The notes below the pieces were generated by a model, which saw only the letters and a program-made list of their open reading frames with translations, did no database searches and was not told the origin of the DNA. A program made the translations under genes and the position numbers. Shown here piece by piece: positions 53,623-62,068 of a stretch of DNA of 64,000 nt. Each line of letters starts with the position of its first letter. Positions within the stretch are counted from its first letter, which is position 1. Source of the stretch: Neolewinella aquimaris (lineage in GTDB: Bacteria; Bacteroidota; Bacteroidia; Chitinophagales; Saprospiraceae); contig NZ_JACIFF010000001.1 of NCBI RefSeq assembly GCF_014197245.1, positions 682,001 through 746,000 of the forward strand, given 5' to 3'.

Positions 53623-54429
53623 TCATGTTCTGTTATCCAAAGTTTTCCTCGCTTTTATTAAATACTCTTTGAATATCTTTATGCGACTTTCATAACCACT
53701 ATACTGATTTCCAAGTTGTTTATCCAACTCAATTGACAAGGACTCTATATAACTCAGTATTGCCCATTTATCTCGATAATTTAATTGTTCAAATTCAAGG
53801 CACTTTGGCAATTTTTCATTATATCCCATTCTATGGATGTTAGTAGTGTATTTTACATCTCGCTCCTGCATCCGGAGTACTAAATATTCGCTCAGTAATT
53901 GTAACAATAAATGCAAACCAATTAAATTATCATTCCTCATAAATTTCTTAATACATTCAAACAGCACAAACCATATTCGATTAATCCTTTCCAAGTTTTC
54001 ACCATTGCGGCCCCCTTTAGATAGCGTTTCGTTTCTTTTTATACTCTTTGGGATGGATTTCCCATAAAGCAATTTACTTTGAGTAGTAGTTTGACTTTCG
54101 GTATTTATCCAGCCTTCATAAGTGATTATTTTCAAATCTATCTTCTCGATCAAGTTATTAAATGATACTACCAACCTTTGAATTATGTTGTCCTTTGTTC
54201 GATACTCTTCTTTTCCAACTATTTCGCCTATCCCCAATACTACTTTTTCTATTTGTTCTTTCTCTATTGCCTCTCCACGTTTCAAAACTACTATCAAATC
54301 TGTATCTGACCAAAAATCACTTTTTGAATCCTCCAATTTTGAGCCAACAAGAATTATCGAATTGATCTTGACATATTCATTTTTGCTGAATAATCGAACT
54401 GTTTTTTCCACAATCTGATCCATTATCAT
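53623..54429 (-). CDS. Nucleotidyltransferase-fold protein, related to aminoglycoside 6-adenylyltransferases
   Basis: The 268-residue protein contains the nucleotidyltransferase signature near residues 29-45: ILVGSKLEDSKSDFWSDTDL (GS ... SDTDL with two metal-binding aspartates). Further parts (EKIDLKIITYEGW, LLLQLLSEYLVLRMQERD) fit the helical C-terminal half seen in streptomycin adenylyltransferase-like (ANT(6)) proteins. It may transfer AMP to a small molecule; activity against antibiotics cannot be claimed. The gene is AT-rich, very unlike the GC-rich repeat beside it, and stands alone in a cassette-like unit. Confidence 0.75.
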   Translation of the reverse strand: MIMDQIVEKTVRLFSKNEYVKINSIILVGSKLEDSKSDFWSDTDLIVVLKRGEAIEKEQIEKVVLGIGEIVGKEEYRTKDNIIQRLVVSFNNLIEKIDLKIITYEGWINTESQTTTQSKLLYGKSIPKSIKRNETLSKGGRNGENLERINRIWFVLFECIKKFMRNDNLIGLHLLLQLLSEYLVLRMQERDVKYTTNIHRMGYNEKLPKCLEFEQLNYRDKWAILSYIESLSIELDKQLGNQYSGYESRIKIFKEYLIKARKTLDNRT

Positions 54430-54612
54430 TGTTGTTTTTCAGAGTTCGCTGGGTACCGAAAGCAGCGTACAAAACGTCAAGATTGTCTGTACAATACTTT
54501 TATCTTAGGATAATATGGCGTTAACGACCTTCGTCCGCGGCGATTAAGATAAATCAGTTTGGTACAGAATCATCGTGCTTCCCCGGTGCCCTATTGGGCA
54601 CTGTCGCCCAAC

Positions 54613-54678
54613 AACTCAGGCGCAGTGCGCCTGAGTTGCTGCTACGCCATGCGCAGTGCAGTGGAGCCATGGCGTAGC
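54613..54678. repeat. Two adjacent palindromes in the cassette boundary
   Basis: The first is a 25-bp near-perfect palindrome at 54613-54637 (AACTCAGGCGCA, one base, TGCGCCTGAGTT). The second has arms GCTACGCCATG and CATGGCGTAGC around a 16-base loop at 54641-54678. A variant of the second (GCTACGCCAT ... ATGGC) recurs at about 55831-55855. They adjoin the 205-bp repeat and may be folded single-strand structures of the same mobile unit. Confidence 0.65.
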
Positions 54679-54681
54679 AAC

Positions 54682-54886
54682 GGGGGCGCCCACGCAGCCG
54701 GGGCTTAAATAATATGAAATGACCAACTCTATCCTCACCAACGAGCGGGGGCGGCGCGGCGGCATGGACTGAAACCGACCAGCGGAAGCTTTCGGGCCAG
54801 TGGCGGCGTGACGAACCTGCGGGCCTTCGGGTAACCAAATCAACATTCCCTTCCCGCAGCCCCGGTTGACACTGGGCGCAATGTTC
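54682..54886 (-). repeat. GC-rich boundary repeat, copy A
   Basis: This 205-bp block shares three segments with copy B at 60074-60276: a left end (GCGCCCACGCAGCCGGGGCT), a 57-bp core at 54743-54799 with only two mismatches, and a right end (GCCCCGGTTGACACTGGGCG). Small open frames inside it (PKASAGRFQSMPPRRPRS) occur in both copies but look like by-products of the DNA repeat. It separates the nucleotidyltransferase from the DUF6090 gene. Confidence 0.8.
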
Positions 54887-55013
54887 GCCGCATTAAGATT
54901 TTGGCTTATTGCATCTTTTCCTCTAATTTAGTTAAGTCCACGTATTGCGTATTAAATCGTACTTACCTAAATAAACAAGTTAGTGGTCAATAGATGAAAA
55001 AAATAAAAATTCT

Positions 55014-55751
55014 ATGTTAAAATTTTTTCGGAGAATAAGACGGAAATTAATTAATGATGGAAATCTAAAAAGGTATGCGATATATGCTGTTGGAGAAATT
55101 ATTCTAGTAGTAATAGGAATTTTAATTGCTTTACAAATTAACAATTGGAATGAAAATCAGAAGACAAAAGCTGTTGAATCAAAAATTCTGTTAGAAATAG
55201 AAAAAAATCTTCATATGGGTCTCTCGGTATTAGATGAATCCTTTCACTGGGACTCTCTTTGTACCCAATCAGGTTTGATTGTTTTAAAGCATTTAGAGAA
55301 AAAACTAGCATACCATGACTCCCTTGACGAACATTTCGATTTGTTTCCCAATATTGGATTAGGAGATGTTCCATCTTCTGGATATGATGCCCTTAAATCT
55401 GTAGGCTTAACGGTTTTGGCAAACGACTCTATTCGGATTGGTCTAAGCAACTTATATGAAATCAGTTTACCTAAACTTAAGCAGACTTTTGAATATGATG
55501 TATTTGAAAGAAGAACAGAGTTTTATAATTCAGAACTTTATGAACATTTCTATATGAAGGACAAAATATTTCAAGATTCTGCAGTAGGCCGACATCCAAT
55601 TAATTATAAAGAGTTATTAGACGATAGAAGATTTATAAATATGACTAGGAGTTTACTGGACAATAGAAAATGGTTTAATAGTGAGAAGGTAATGAGAAGG
55701 AATGAAATATTGCACATAATTCAAATGATTAACAAAGAGCTTTATGAATAA
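55014..55751 (+). CDS. DUF6090 family membrane protein
   Basis: The 245-residue protein begins LKFFRRIRRKLINDGNLKRY followed by AVGEIILVVIGILIALQINNWNE, the hallmark opening of DUF6090: a basic start, then one transmembrane helix at about 25-43. The remainder is a helical soluble domain. Function is unknown; such genes are very common and often duplicated in Bacteroidota. It is AT-rich and, unlike its neighbours, on the plus strand, in its own unit between repeats. Confidence 0.9.
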   Translation: MLKFFRRIRRKLINDGNLKRYAIYAVGEIILVVIGILIALQINNWNENQKTKAVESKILLEIEKNLHMGLSVLDESFHWDSLCTQSGLIVLKHLEKKLAYHDSLDEHFDLFPNIGLGDVPSSGYDALKSVGLTVLANDSIRIGLSNLYEISLPKLKQTFEYDVFERRTEFYNSELYEHFYMKDKIFQDSAVGRHPINYKELLDDRRFINMTRSLLDNRKWFNSEKVMRRNEILHIIQMINKELYE

Positions 55752-56148
55752 AACGGACCACCAACAAGATCTACAACGATCATAGCAACTAACCGCCGCT
55801 ACACCGTGTAGCTACACGTTGCTACGCCATACTCCGCTACGCTCCGCATGGCTATGAAATAACCAAATTTGCTAATTATATCTTTTTTTGGATTAAAGAC
55901 TACGTTGCTAATTCTATCATGCTTAACCATTGCGGCGAACGTTTAGGCCAATCGGCCTAGCGGCAAGTAATCACATACACTCTCCTATCTCAGCTCCACT
56001 TACAAATAACAAACTTCATACAATTCATTCATTCTCCTATCCGAGCTGCCACTATGATCGTATTGAGCCATTGTTGCAGTCAGTTTTTATTTCACCAATC
56101 GCAGTAATTTTAAGTCTCTGGTTTTGTAGATATCTGCAATGATAATTC
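55752..56148. other. Cassette-boundary-like spacer
   Basis: The roughly 400-bp spacer after the DUF6090 gene contains GCTACGCCAT ... GCATGGCTATG (about 55831-55859), a variant of the palindrome beside copy A. It also contains TGCGGCGAAC (55931-55940), the reverse complement of the end motif of copy A. The AT-rich remainder shows no gene. It looks like a decayed boundary repeat in inverted orientation. Confidence 0.45.
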
Positions 56149-57807
56149 CTATTGATTGCGCAGCATAAACCTTTGAATTTTGCCACTCGGTGTTTTAGGC
56201 AGTTCTTCTACAAATTCTATCTCCCGAGGATAAACGTGTGCAGATAGTCTTTCCTTTACCAAGTGACGCATTTCTTCAGCAAGAGATTCGGAAGGTGTGA
56301 ATCCAGCTTTCAGAACTACAAACGCTTTCACAATCTCCCCTCGAAGTTGATTGGGTATGCCAACCACTGCTACTTCTCCGACGGCCTCCTGCCCCATCAA
56401 TATATTTTCGATTTCATAAGGCCCTATGCGGTAACCTGAACTGGTGATTACGTCATCGTTTCTACCTGAAAGAAAAATATATCCTTCTGCATCTTGACTG
56501 CCAGCATCACCGGTAAGATAATATCTACCATTGTTGGTAAAGCGCTCCTTGGTTTTTTTCGGATTTTTGTAGTAACCGTTAAAAGCAAACGATGGCGAAT
56601 TATGGGTATCAATAGCTAATTCTCCTTCATTCCCAGGCGCAAGTTCATCGCCCAAATCATTAACGATAACCGCCCTGAAACCGGGCATCGAAGGCCCTGC
56701 GGAACCTGGCTTGAGTGGGCGTTGTAGTTCAGGAGATTGAAGATTCGTCACTACCATCCCCAATTCGGTCTGACCATACTGATCACGAATAGAAACACCT
56801 AAATATTCTTGTCCCCAAGAAAGGATCTCTGGATTGAGTGGTTCTCCTGCACATGAGGCAACACGTAAACTGAGTTGATTTTCCCCGCTCTCAGATCTAT
56901 CAACTTTAGATTTCATCACCCTAAAAACCGTTGGAGAAGTGGCAAGGTTACTTACTTTGAGGTTCTTCAACACATATAAAGCATTGTCAACATCAAATGG
57001 CGCATTAAATAGTATGGTGGAGTGCCCTATGAGTAAAGGACCAACGATTGCATAAAAGAGACCGTATGCCCAACCCGGATCGGCCATATTCCAATATACA
57101 TCTTCCTTTCGCAGATCCAATCCAAACCGCATGTACACTTCTATTTGAGCTAGTGATTTGGCTAATATCTCAACGCCCTTGGGCTCTCCGGTAGTGCCGG
57201 AAGTATATATTAATATAAAGGGATCCTCTGCTGCAACTTTCACTACCTGAAATTCCTTAGTTGCCCTTTCCAACGATGCCCAAAAAGGTATATCGCCTGA
57301 TTGTCCCTTATAATTATTGGCCCCTTCAACTTCAATAATATTAGAAAGATGAGTAAGTTTGCTTTCAACTTTGTTTCGGTTGTTATTATCGGTAATGAGA
57401 ATAGATGTCTCACTATTTCTTAGGCGGTAATCGATAGCTTCTGGTCCAAAAGCAGTAAAAAGAGGAACATGAACGGCACCAAGCCGCCAGATTGATAAAG
57501 CGGCAATAACCAATTCCAATGATTTAGGCAATAAAGTAGCCACTCGATCCCCCTTTCGAACTCCTAAATCGGAGAGGACTGCTGCAAACTTTGTTGAATA
57601 CGCTCTGAGATCTGCGTAGGTATAACTGATTTCACTATCAACACTTTCCTTATAGATCAGGGCTGACTTTTCAGCTGAGTCTATATGTTGATCACAGAGC
57701 AAGTATCCCAAATCGACATTCGTTCCTTCATACTTATTTAGTATCTCGATGATTTTCTTATCTGTTTCTTTTGAGGAACCAGCCCCAGCTTGGCGTTTTT
57801 CAGTCAT
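56149..57807 (-). CDS. AMP-dependent acyl-CoA synthetase (acetyl/medium-chain type)
   Basis: The 552-residue protein has the ANL-superfamily motifs: ILIYTSGTTGEPKGVE (phosphate loop, about residue 200), RDQYGQTELGMV (A5), YLTGDAGSQDAEGYIFLSGR (A7/A8) and LPKTPSGKIQRFMLRN with the catalytic lysine (A10). The sequence around PGWAYGLFYAIVGPLLIG resembles acetyl-CoA and medium-chain (MACS) synthetases. It activates a carboxylic acid to its CoA thioester. A functional link to the broken short-chain fatty acid transporter at 50.9 kb is possible. It lies on the minus strand between boundary repeats. Confidence 0.9.
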   Translation of the reverse strand: MTEKRQAGAGSSKETDKKIIEILNKYEGTNVDLGYLLCDQHIDSAEKSALIYKESVDSEISYTYADLRAYSTKFAAVLSDLGVRKGDRVATLLPKSLELVIAALSIWRLGAVHVPLFTAFGPEAIDYRLRNSETSILITDNNNRNKVESKLTHLSNIIEVEGANNYKGQSGDIPFWASLERATKEFQVVKVAAEDPFILIYTSGTTGEPKGVEILAKSLAQIEVYMRFGLDLRKEDVYWNMADPGWAYGLFYAIVGPLLIGHSTILFNAPFDVDNALYVLKNLKVSNLATSPTVFRVMKSKVDRSESGENQLSLRVASCAGEPLNPEILSWGQEYLGVSIRDQYGQTELGMVVTNLQSPELQRPLKPGSAGPSMPGFRAVIVNDLGDELAPGNEGELAIDTHNSPSFAFNGYYKNPKKTKERFTNNGRYYLTGDAGSQDAEGYIFLSGRNDDVITSSGYRIGPYEIENILMGQEAVGEVAVVGIPNQLRGEIVKAFVVLKAGFTPSESLAEEMRHLVKERLSAHVYPREIEFVEELPKTPSGKIQRFMLRNQ

Positions 57808-57857
57808 TATAATGGTTGTTTAAAGTTGTGTATAAACATTTTTAAGTTGGCTGCAAC

Positions 57858-57980
57858 GGGGGCGCCACCGCAGGCCGGCTTCCCCGACCAACTAACGGAT
57901 CAGTAGGCTTCTTTCCTGGCCAAATAAACATACTCGACACCCAAAACCATCACCGCCGGCTTGTCGATCGCGCGGTGTTC
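57858..57980 (-). repeat. GC-rich boundary repeat, short copy C
   Basis: The left end GGGGGCGCCACCGCAGGCCGG and the right end CGCGGTGTTCGGCG resemble the ends of copies A and B, but the conserved 57-bp core is missing. It fills most of the gap between the DUF262 gene stop (57987) and the acyl-CoA synthetase start. This is probably a degraded or deleted member of the family. Confidence 0.5.
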
Positions 57981-57986
57981 GGCGAA

Positions 57987-60023
57987 TTATTCTCTTAATT
58001 CGTCTATGGTATTTTCCACCCCAATGGTTTCATCTATATATTTCCAAAATCTCCATCCATTTGCTGTTACATCATCGCTACCCTTTACAATTGATTTGGC
58101 TTTCATCGCTGCCCCAGAGACGGTATATTCACTACCTTCAAAAAGCACCTTTTGTGTTTGTGGATTAAATGTTGCTTCAAATCGTGTACCTAAATATGTC
58201 CTATAAATTTTCATGCGTGAGCTTCCCTGTTTGGATGGCTCTTGATAAAATTTCTTTATAGTTACATCCTTTTTACTGAAGACAAGTTCATCTAGCTCAT
58301 CGTATATTGCCTTACTTCGCTCTTCAACGAAGTCCTTGTAAAAGTCATCGTACAACCCCGATTTGAGATCTACTGGTAATGAATGCCGCTTCAAACTAGA
58401 TTCAAGATTACCATTTTTAGCTTCTAGTTCTTTTAGGTATTCACTTGGTTTCTTTTTCCCTACTTTAATGTTTAATATTTTCGGGATAAGAGTTCTATTC
58501 ACTACGGAGTCCCGTAACGACAATGCATCCTCATCATCCTTGTAATAGTTGTTAATATAGCCTTTGGGGAAAACATGGTGATCTTCAAGGTTGTGGCTAT
58601 TGTAATCTAGCGCATTTGTATTCTCCCAACCTATTAATCCGCCATTAATATATGCTATAAAGTTCAATGTGCCTTTGTATATTCCGCTCCTCTTCGAATT
58701 ATAGTTTTGTAGATCATCCGGATTGGTTACTTGATATTTAATTAGACGATTAAAGAAGCTTCTGTCCTTTATTTTGCCAATTTTAGCAAGTTGCTTTAAT
58801 GCATTACTGTCCTGAACTATTACCTCGTTAGAAGATCGTGAATACCTAGTAGAGTATATTGATGACCAATACCAGAATTCCAACATTTCAGCTTGATCTT
58901 CGCTGACTGTGGAAAAATTCTTTTTTCCATTTTCAAAAGAAAAGATCATCAGTGGAATAACCATATTTTCATATGGAATCCACGATTGGCTTGTGACAAA
59001 TTTATTATTGTATAGATAATTAAGCGCGTTCTTGTAACATATCAGTAGATCGTTCCAATACGTATTGAAGTGTTCATGGTTAAGGGTTTTCAATATGTAT
59101 GATCGTTCAACGTCTCTACCATTACTTACTAAATATGAGATTGCTCTGACCATAACCTCCTGCATAAGAGGTTTAAATTTTTGGCTTGAACTTTCAAATT
59201 CTTCAATCTCTTTTCTAAGCTTGAAACCAACATACAATTTGGCTGAAAGCACGTCAATAAAGTTCAGTCTTATACCTAGGCTATTAGACCTTTCAAAAAA
59301 CAAAGCAAATTTTTCTAGGCTCATGTCAAGCATATAATAATTAAATAGCTTATTATCTTTAAAAAGGTCTTCTAATTTTCCTTTATAACTTAAGTAAAGC
59401 GTAAACGTATCTTCGTCTTCTTCTGGCTCTATACTGCTAGTGTAAAGTAAGCTGTCATAATATTTTGTTTTTATGGCAGCTTCTCTAATCGAACTGTCCA
59501 TTGTTTCAAATACATCCGAAAGCAAAATTGACAGTCTATCTGGAGATTCGTTTGCTGAAAATTCATAGAGCACGTCTTCGAGGTCTCTATCTTTTATTTC
59601 AAGATCGATTATCTCATCTTCTAATTCATTTTCATTCTTAAGAATCATCCATACTTTATCAACTCCCTTGAGAGATCTATAAATGGACGTACACCTCTGC
59701 TGACCATCAAGAATTAGCCGGAAATTATTTATTTCTGATTGCTGCTTCGCTTTTTCGGCGGAGATTGAAACTTCTTCTAGTTTTCTTCGACTTCCTTTCC
59801 CCCTTCTGGGTCTATCATCAATCTCCCTAGTCGTAATTTCAAAAGAAGGCTTACCATAAATAATTGCACCAATAAATATATCCTTTACTAGACTATCATA
59901 TAGATCTAGTGTCCTATCTATTCCCCAAACGAAATTCCTTTGAAATTCTGGTAGGACAATATTCTTTTTGACTATGTTATCAAAAAGGCTTTTAATTGAT
60001 TCAGAATTTTCTACATTTTTCAT
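57987..60023 (-). CDS. DUF262/HNH (GmrSD-like) protein with RAMA-like C-terminal domain, candidate anti-phage gene
   Basis: The 678-residue protein starts with a DUF262 domain (LPEFQRNFVWGIDRTLDLYD and LILDGQQRCTSIYRSL, the ParB-like DGQQR motif near residue 105). An HNH/DUF1524-type nuclease motif LEDHHVFPKGYINNYY (H482-H483) lies with LRDSVVNRTLIP nearby. The C-terminal 90 residues (RTYLGTRFEATFNPQTQKVL, EYTVSGAAMKAKSIVKG, VTANGWRFWKYID) resemble RAMA/DUF4357-type modules that read modified DNA. GmrSD-like proteins cleave modified phage DNA. The AT-rich gene sits as a single unit between two boundary repeats, consistent with a mobile defence gene. Confidence 0.8.
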   Translation of the reverse strand: MKNVENSESIKSLFDNIVKKNIVLPEFQRNFVWGIDRTLDLYDSLVKDIFIGAIIYGKPSFEITTREIDDRPRRGKGSRRKLEEVSISAEKAKQQSEINNFRLILDGQQRCTSIYRSLKGVDKVWMILKNENELEDEIIDLEIKDRDLEDVLYEFSANESPDRLSILLSDVFETMDSSIREAAIKTKYYDSLLYTSSIEPEEDEDTFTLYLSYKGKLEDLFKDNKLFNYYMLDMSLEKFALFFERSNSLGIRLNFIDVLSAKLYVGFKLRKEIEEFESSSQKFKPLMQEVMVRAISYLVSNGRDVERSYILKTLNHEHFNTYWNDLLICYKNALNYLYNNKFVTSQSWIPYENMVIPLMIFSFENGKKNFSTVSEDQAEMLEFWYWSSIYSTRYSRSSNEVIVQDSNALKQLAKIGKIKDRSFFNRLIKYQVTNPDDLQNYNSKRSGIYKGTLNFIAYINGGLIGWENTNALDYNSHNLEDHHVFPKGYINNYYKDDEDALSLRDSVVNRTLIPKILNIKVGKKKPSEYLKELEAKNGNLESSLKRHSLPVDLKSGLYDDFYKDFVEERSKAIYDELDELVFSKKDVTIKKFYQEPSKQGSSRMKIYRTYLGTRFEATFNPQTQKVLFEGSEYTVSGAAMKAKSIVKGSDDVTANGWRFWKYIDETIGVENTIDELRE

Positions 60024-60073
60024 GGCCTGAATATAGCTAATATCTAGATAGTATAGCCTTTATTTCGCCGAAC

Positions 60074-60276
60074 GGGTGCGCCCACGCAACCGGGGCTTCA
60101 ATGATAAGACGTAAAGCACTTACCCCCACCGAAGAGCGGGGGCGGCGCGGCGGCATGGACCGAAACCGACCAGCGGGAGCTTTCGGGCCATTGTCCGACG
60201 TGACGGACTCGCGGGACAAATAGAAACTAACCGGCACTGCCTTCCCTTAGCCCCGGTTGACGCTGGGCGCAGTGTT
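60074..60276 (-). repeat. GC-rich boundary repeat, copy B
   Basis: This 203-bp block matches copy A at both ends and in the core (60134-60190, two mismatches in 57 bases). In the minus direction it starts 16 bp after the stop of the XRE-domain gene and ends about 50 bp before the DUF262 start. The overlapping small open frame (60037-60237) is treated as part of the repeat. Confidence 0.8.
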
Positions 60277-60291
60277 CTGTGCATATTATTT

Positions 60292-60813
60292 TCACTTAAT
60301 TTCTAGCGAAAGCTTCTTATTAAATCCAGCTTCAATAATCTTTTTTAGCGTCATTACTTCAATGTCTGATTTATTATTTTCTAACCGAGAAATGTAGTGT
60401 TTGCTCGTACCGCTTTTTTTGGCTAACTCCTCTTGAGTTAAACCTAATTGAAGGCGTAAAGACTTAATCTTTTCTCCAATATCTATTTTTCTATCTTCAT
60501 CTACCGTTCCCGCTTTAAAAAGTAAAATAGGATCGATATCGTAGGAGTAAAACACTGATTCACCATTTTGGTCTTTACTATAAATCCCAATTCCTGGCCA
60601 TCCTATAGTTGTGTCCATTACTTCTACGGAATCAAATATTTCCTGATTACTTAATATCTGCTCCCTCAATTCCTTGCGCCCAGAGGGGCTATCTCTGAAA
60701 AACTGTTCAATATCAATTATTCTGGATTGTCCATTGTTAAACAATAAAGATAGCTTGAAGCCATCAATTTTGTTAATCTTTAAAACTCTAGGGATACTTC
60801 GCAGGCCTTTCAT
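60292..60813 (-). CDS. DUF2442-XRE fusion, probable antitoxin/regulator
   Basis: The 173-residue protein has an N-terminal DUF2442 domain at about 5-95 (GFKLSLLFNNGQSRIIDIEQ, WPGIGIYSKDQ, FYSYDIDPILLF). The C-terminal XRE-type helix-turn-helix at about 108-165 reads IKSLRLQLGLTQEELAKKSG, then KHYISRLENNKSDIEVMTL. It starts one base after the stop of the DUF4160 gene, so the two are translated together. DUF2442 and DUF4160 genes often occur as pairs with toxin-antitoxin-like features. Here the DNA-binding domain makes this the likely antitoxin and self-repressor. Confidence 0.85.
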   Translation of the reverse strand: MKGLRSIPRVLKINKIDGFKLSLLFNNGQSRIIDIEQFFRDSPSGRKELREQILSNQEIFDSVEVMDTTIGWPGIGIYSKDQNGESVFYSYDIDPILLFKAGTVDEDRKIDIGEKIKSLRLQLGLTQEELAKKSGTSKHYISRLENNKSDIEVMTLKKIIEAGFNKKLSLEIK

Positions 60814-60814
60814 A

Positions 60815-61045
60815 TTATTGTTTGTTAAATTCTTTCCATTTAAAGTTCAAATAATCCTGACTTTTCTCTGCCCAGTCTATCACTGACTGGTACTGCTTTT
60901 TAGGCAATGAACCGTGCAATGTTTTAAGGGTCTTGATTTCAATTTGTATTTCATATTCATTGTAGATGGCATGAAAATGAGGAGGAGCATGGTCGTCGAA
61001 GTACATGTATACCTTGATTGAGTTGATTTGGGCTATAGTGGGCAT
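60815..61045 (-). CDS. DUF4160 protein, probable toxin partner of the DUF2442-XRE gene
   Basis: The 76-residue protein has the DUF4160 pattern: an I-x-V-Y-M-Y-F-x-D-H-x-P-P-H-F-H-A box (KVYMYFDDHAPPHFHAIYNE), followed by LPKKQYQSVIDWAEKSQDYL. It is complete and the first gene of a two-gene operon. The family is small and the biochemical activity unknown; toxicity is inferred from gene pairing. Confidence 0.85.
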   Translation of the reverse strand: MPTIAQINSIKVYMYFDDHAPPHFHAIYNEYEIQIEIKTLKTLHGSLPKKQYQSVIDWAEKSQDYLNFKWKEFNKQ

Positions 61046-61441
61046 CAGATTTCAAGTCTCCTTCAAAGATAATGCTTGTTGCTTAATTAGGCAACTTTTG
61101 TTTAGGTTCTCCTCAGCCCTGCGGTCTATTGCACAGAACACCAAAGTCAACACATTGCGTATAAAAGCCTTATAGGTACTCAATAATTGCCGTGTATACA
61201 ACACCCATCTGGCCAGATCACGCAGCTCCGCGTACCCCTGGCCGGATGAGGAGCGCACACAAAGGGGCTGTGCCTTGCTTTCCAAACCAGCTCAAGCTAT
61301 TCCGATCCAAGGACTGCCGGACACACCCGACCACACCAAAAGCCACCGTACGACCGCGGTCGTACGGTGGCTTGTCAGGCTAACACTTCCCGAAACGGGT
61401 CGGGCTTGCAACTCTGCTCGTATTCCACGTTTAACGGGGCA
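61046..61441. other. Gap between DUF4160 pair and frameshifted ORF
   Basis: About 400 bp without a recognised gene. The left 140 bp should hold the DUF4160 promoter on the minus strand. The right part holds the palindrome at 61341-61372. Short open frames here lack motifs. Confidence 0.4.
61341..61372 (-). terminator. Perfect 32-bp palindrome, possible terminator
   Basis: The arms AGCCACCGTACGACCG and CGGTCGTACGGTGGCT are exact reverse complements without a spacer. On the minus strand the hairpin is followed by TTTT, so it can terminate transcripts coming from the right. The perfect symmetry is also compatible with a protein-binding or recombination site. Confidence 0.5.
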
Positions 61442-61887
61442 TTATTCTTTAATGAAATCCCCTGCAGGATTGAGCGTGTACCCATTCTTCTCAACCAAGC
61501 TCTGCAGCTTGTGAGTGGCTTCGGGGTATTCTTCCAGGTGTGCTTGGAGCTTTGTGCCGATCGCCTGCTGATTCGCCGGCTCAGTGGGGGCCGCAGCGAC
61601 TTCAGCTAATCGCCGGGCTCCTCCGGCGGGATCCTCCTTTAGGAAGATTGGACGCAGGGAATATTTCCAGACGGTTGGGGACAGTTCGTTCCCCGTTTGT
61701 TGAGGATGGTAACCTCGACCCAGGTCCACGGACCATCAGGTAGCTGCCAGGTCACGGCTGCGCGTGATGGAATCCTTACACCATCCAGCATTGCTGTAGA
61801 TTCCACGTCAATGACCCAACAAATGCGCTTGGCAGTGAGCCTGGACTCATAGTAAAGCTGCGCAAATCCCAATTCGTAAACTTGCAT
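61442..61887 (-). pseudogene. Possible frameshifted small gene of unknown family
   Basis: Two minus-strand frames overlap and might be one gene. The first (from about 61887) reads VYELGFAQLYYESRLTAKRI, VIDVESTAMLDGV and WQLPDGPWTWVEVTILNKRG. The second (61442-61729) reads SLRPIFLKEDPAGGARRLAE and HLEEYPEATHKLQSLVEKNG. Joined near 61690 they would give about 145 residues. I do not recognise a family and it may be two unrelated frames. Composition is protein-like, which is the only support. Confidence 0.3.
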
Positions 61888-61968
61888 GGCAGTCGGAAGG
61901 ATTGCCCGCGTAGCGGTCCCGCTTCCTCTGCACCCGCGCGCCGCCGCATATTGGGGTGATGTCGAATC

Positions 61969-62013
61969 AAAGAACCCCCGCACGGAATTTATTCCGTGCG
62001 GGGGTTCTTTTTT
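61969..62013 (-). terminator. Strong intrinsic terminator after the leishmanolysin-like gene
   Basis: A perfect 20-bp stem AAAGAACCCCCGCACGGAAT pairs with its reverse complement around a TT loop, with A and T runs at both ends, so it can act in both directions. It lies 56 bp downstream of the stop at 62069. Confidence 0.9.
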
Positions 62014-62068
62014 CGGCCTATTCCGGCCGTAGCACCGAGTCTAGCGGTGCTATATCGTGATCACTGCA

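Noticed and set aside
54554-54846. Two small proteins with PPRRPRS motif, also at 60037-60237
   Set aside because: They fall inside the repeated DNA block; frame positions relative to the repeat ends differ and codon use is unlike a gene. Kept as repeat features.
54682-60276. Classical integron with attC sites
   Set aside because: Repeats lack the expected core-site pairs, genes are on both strands and no integron integrase is in the window; kept only as a cassette-like hypothesis.
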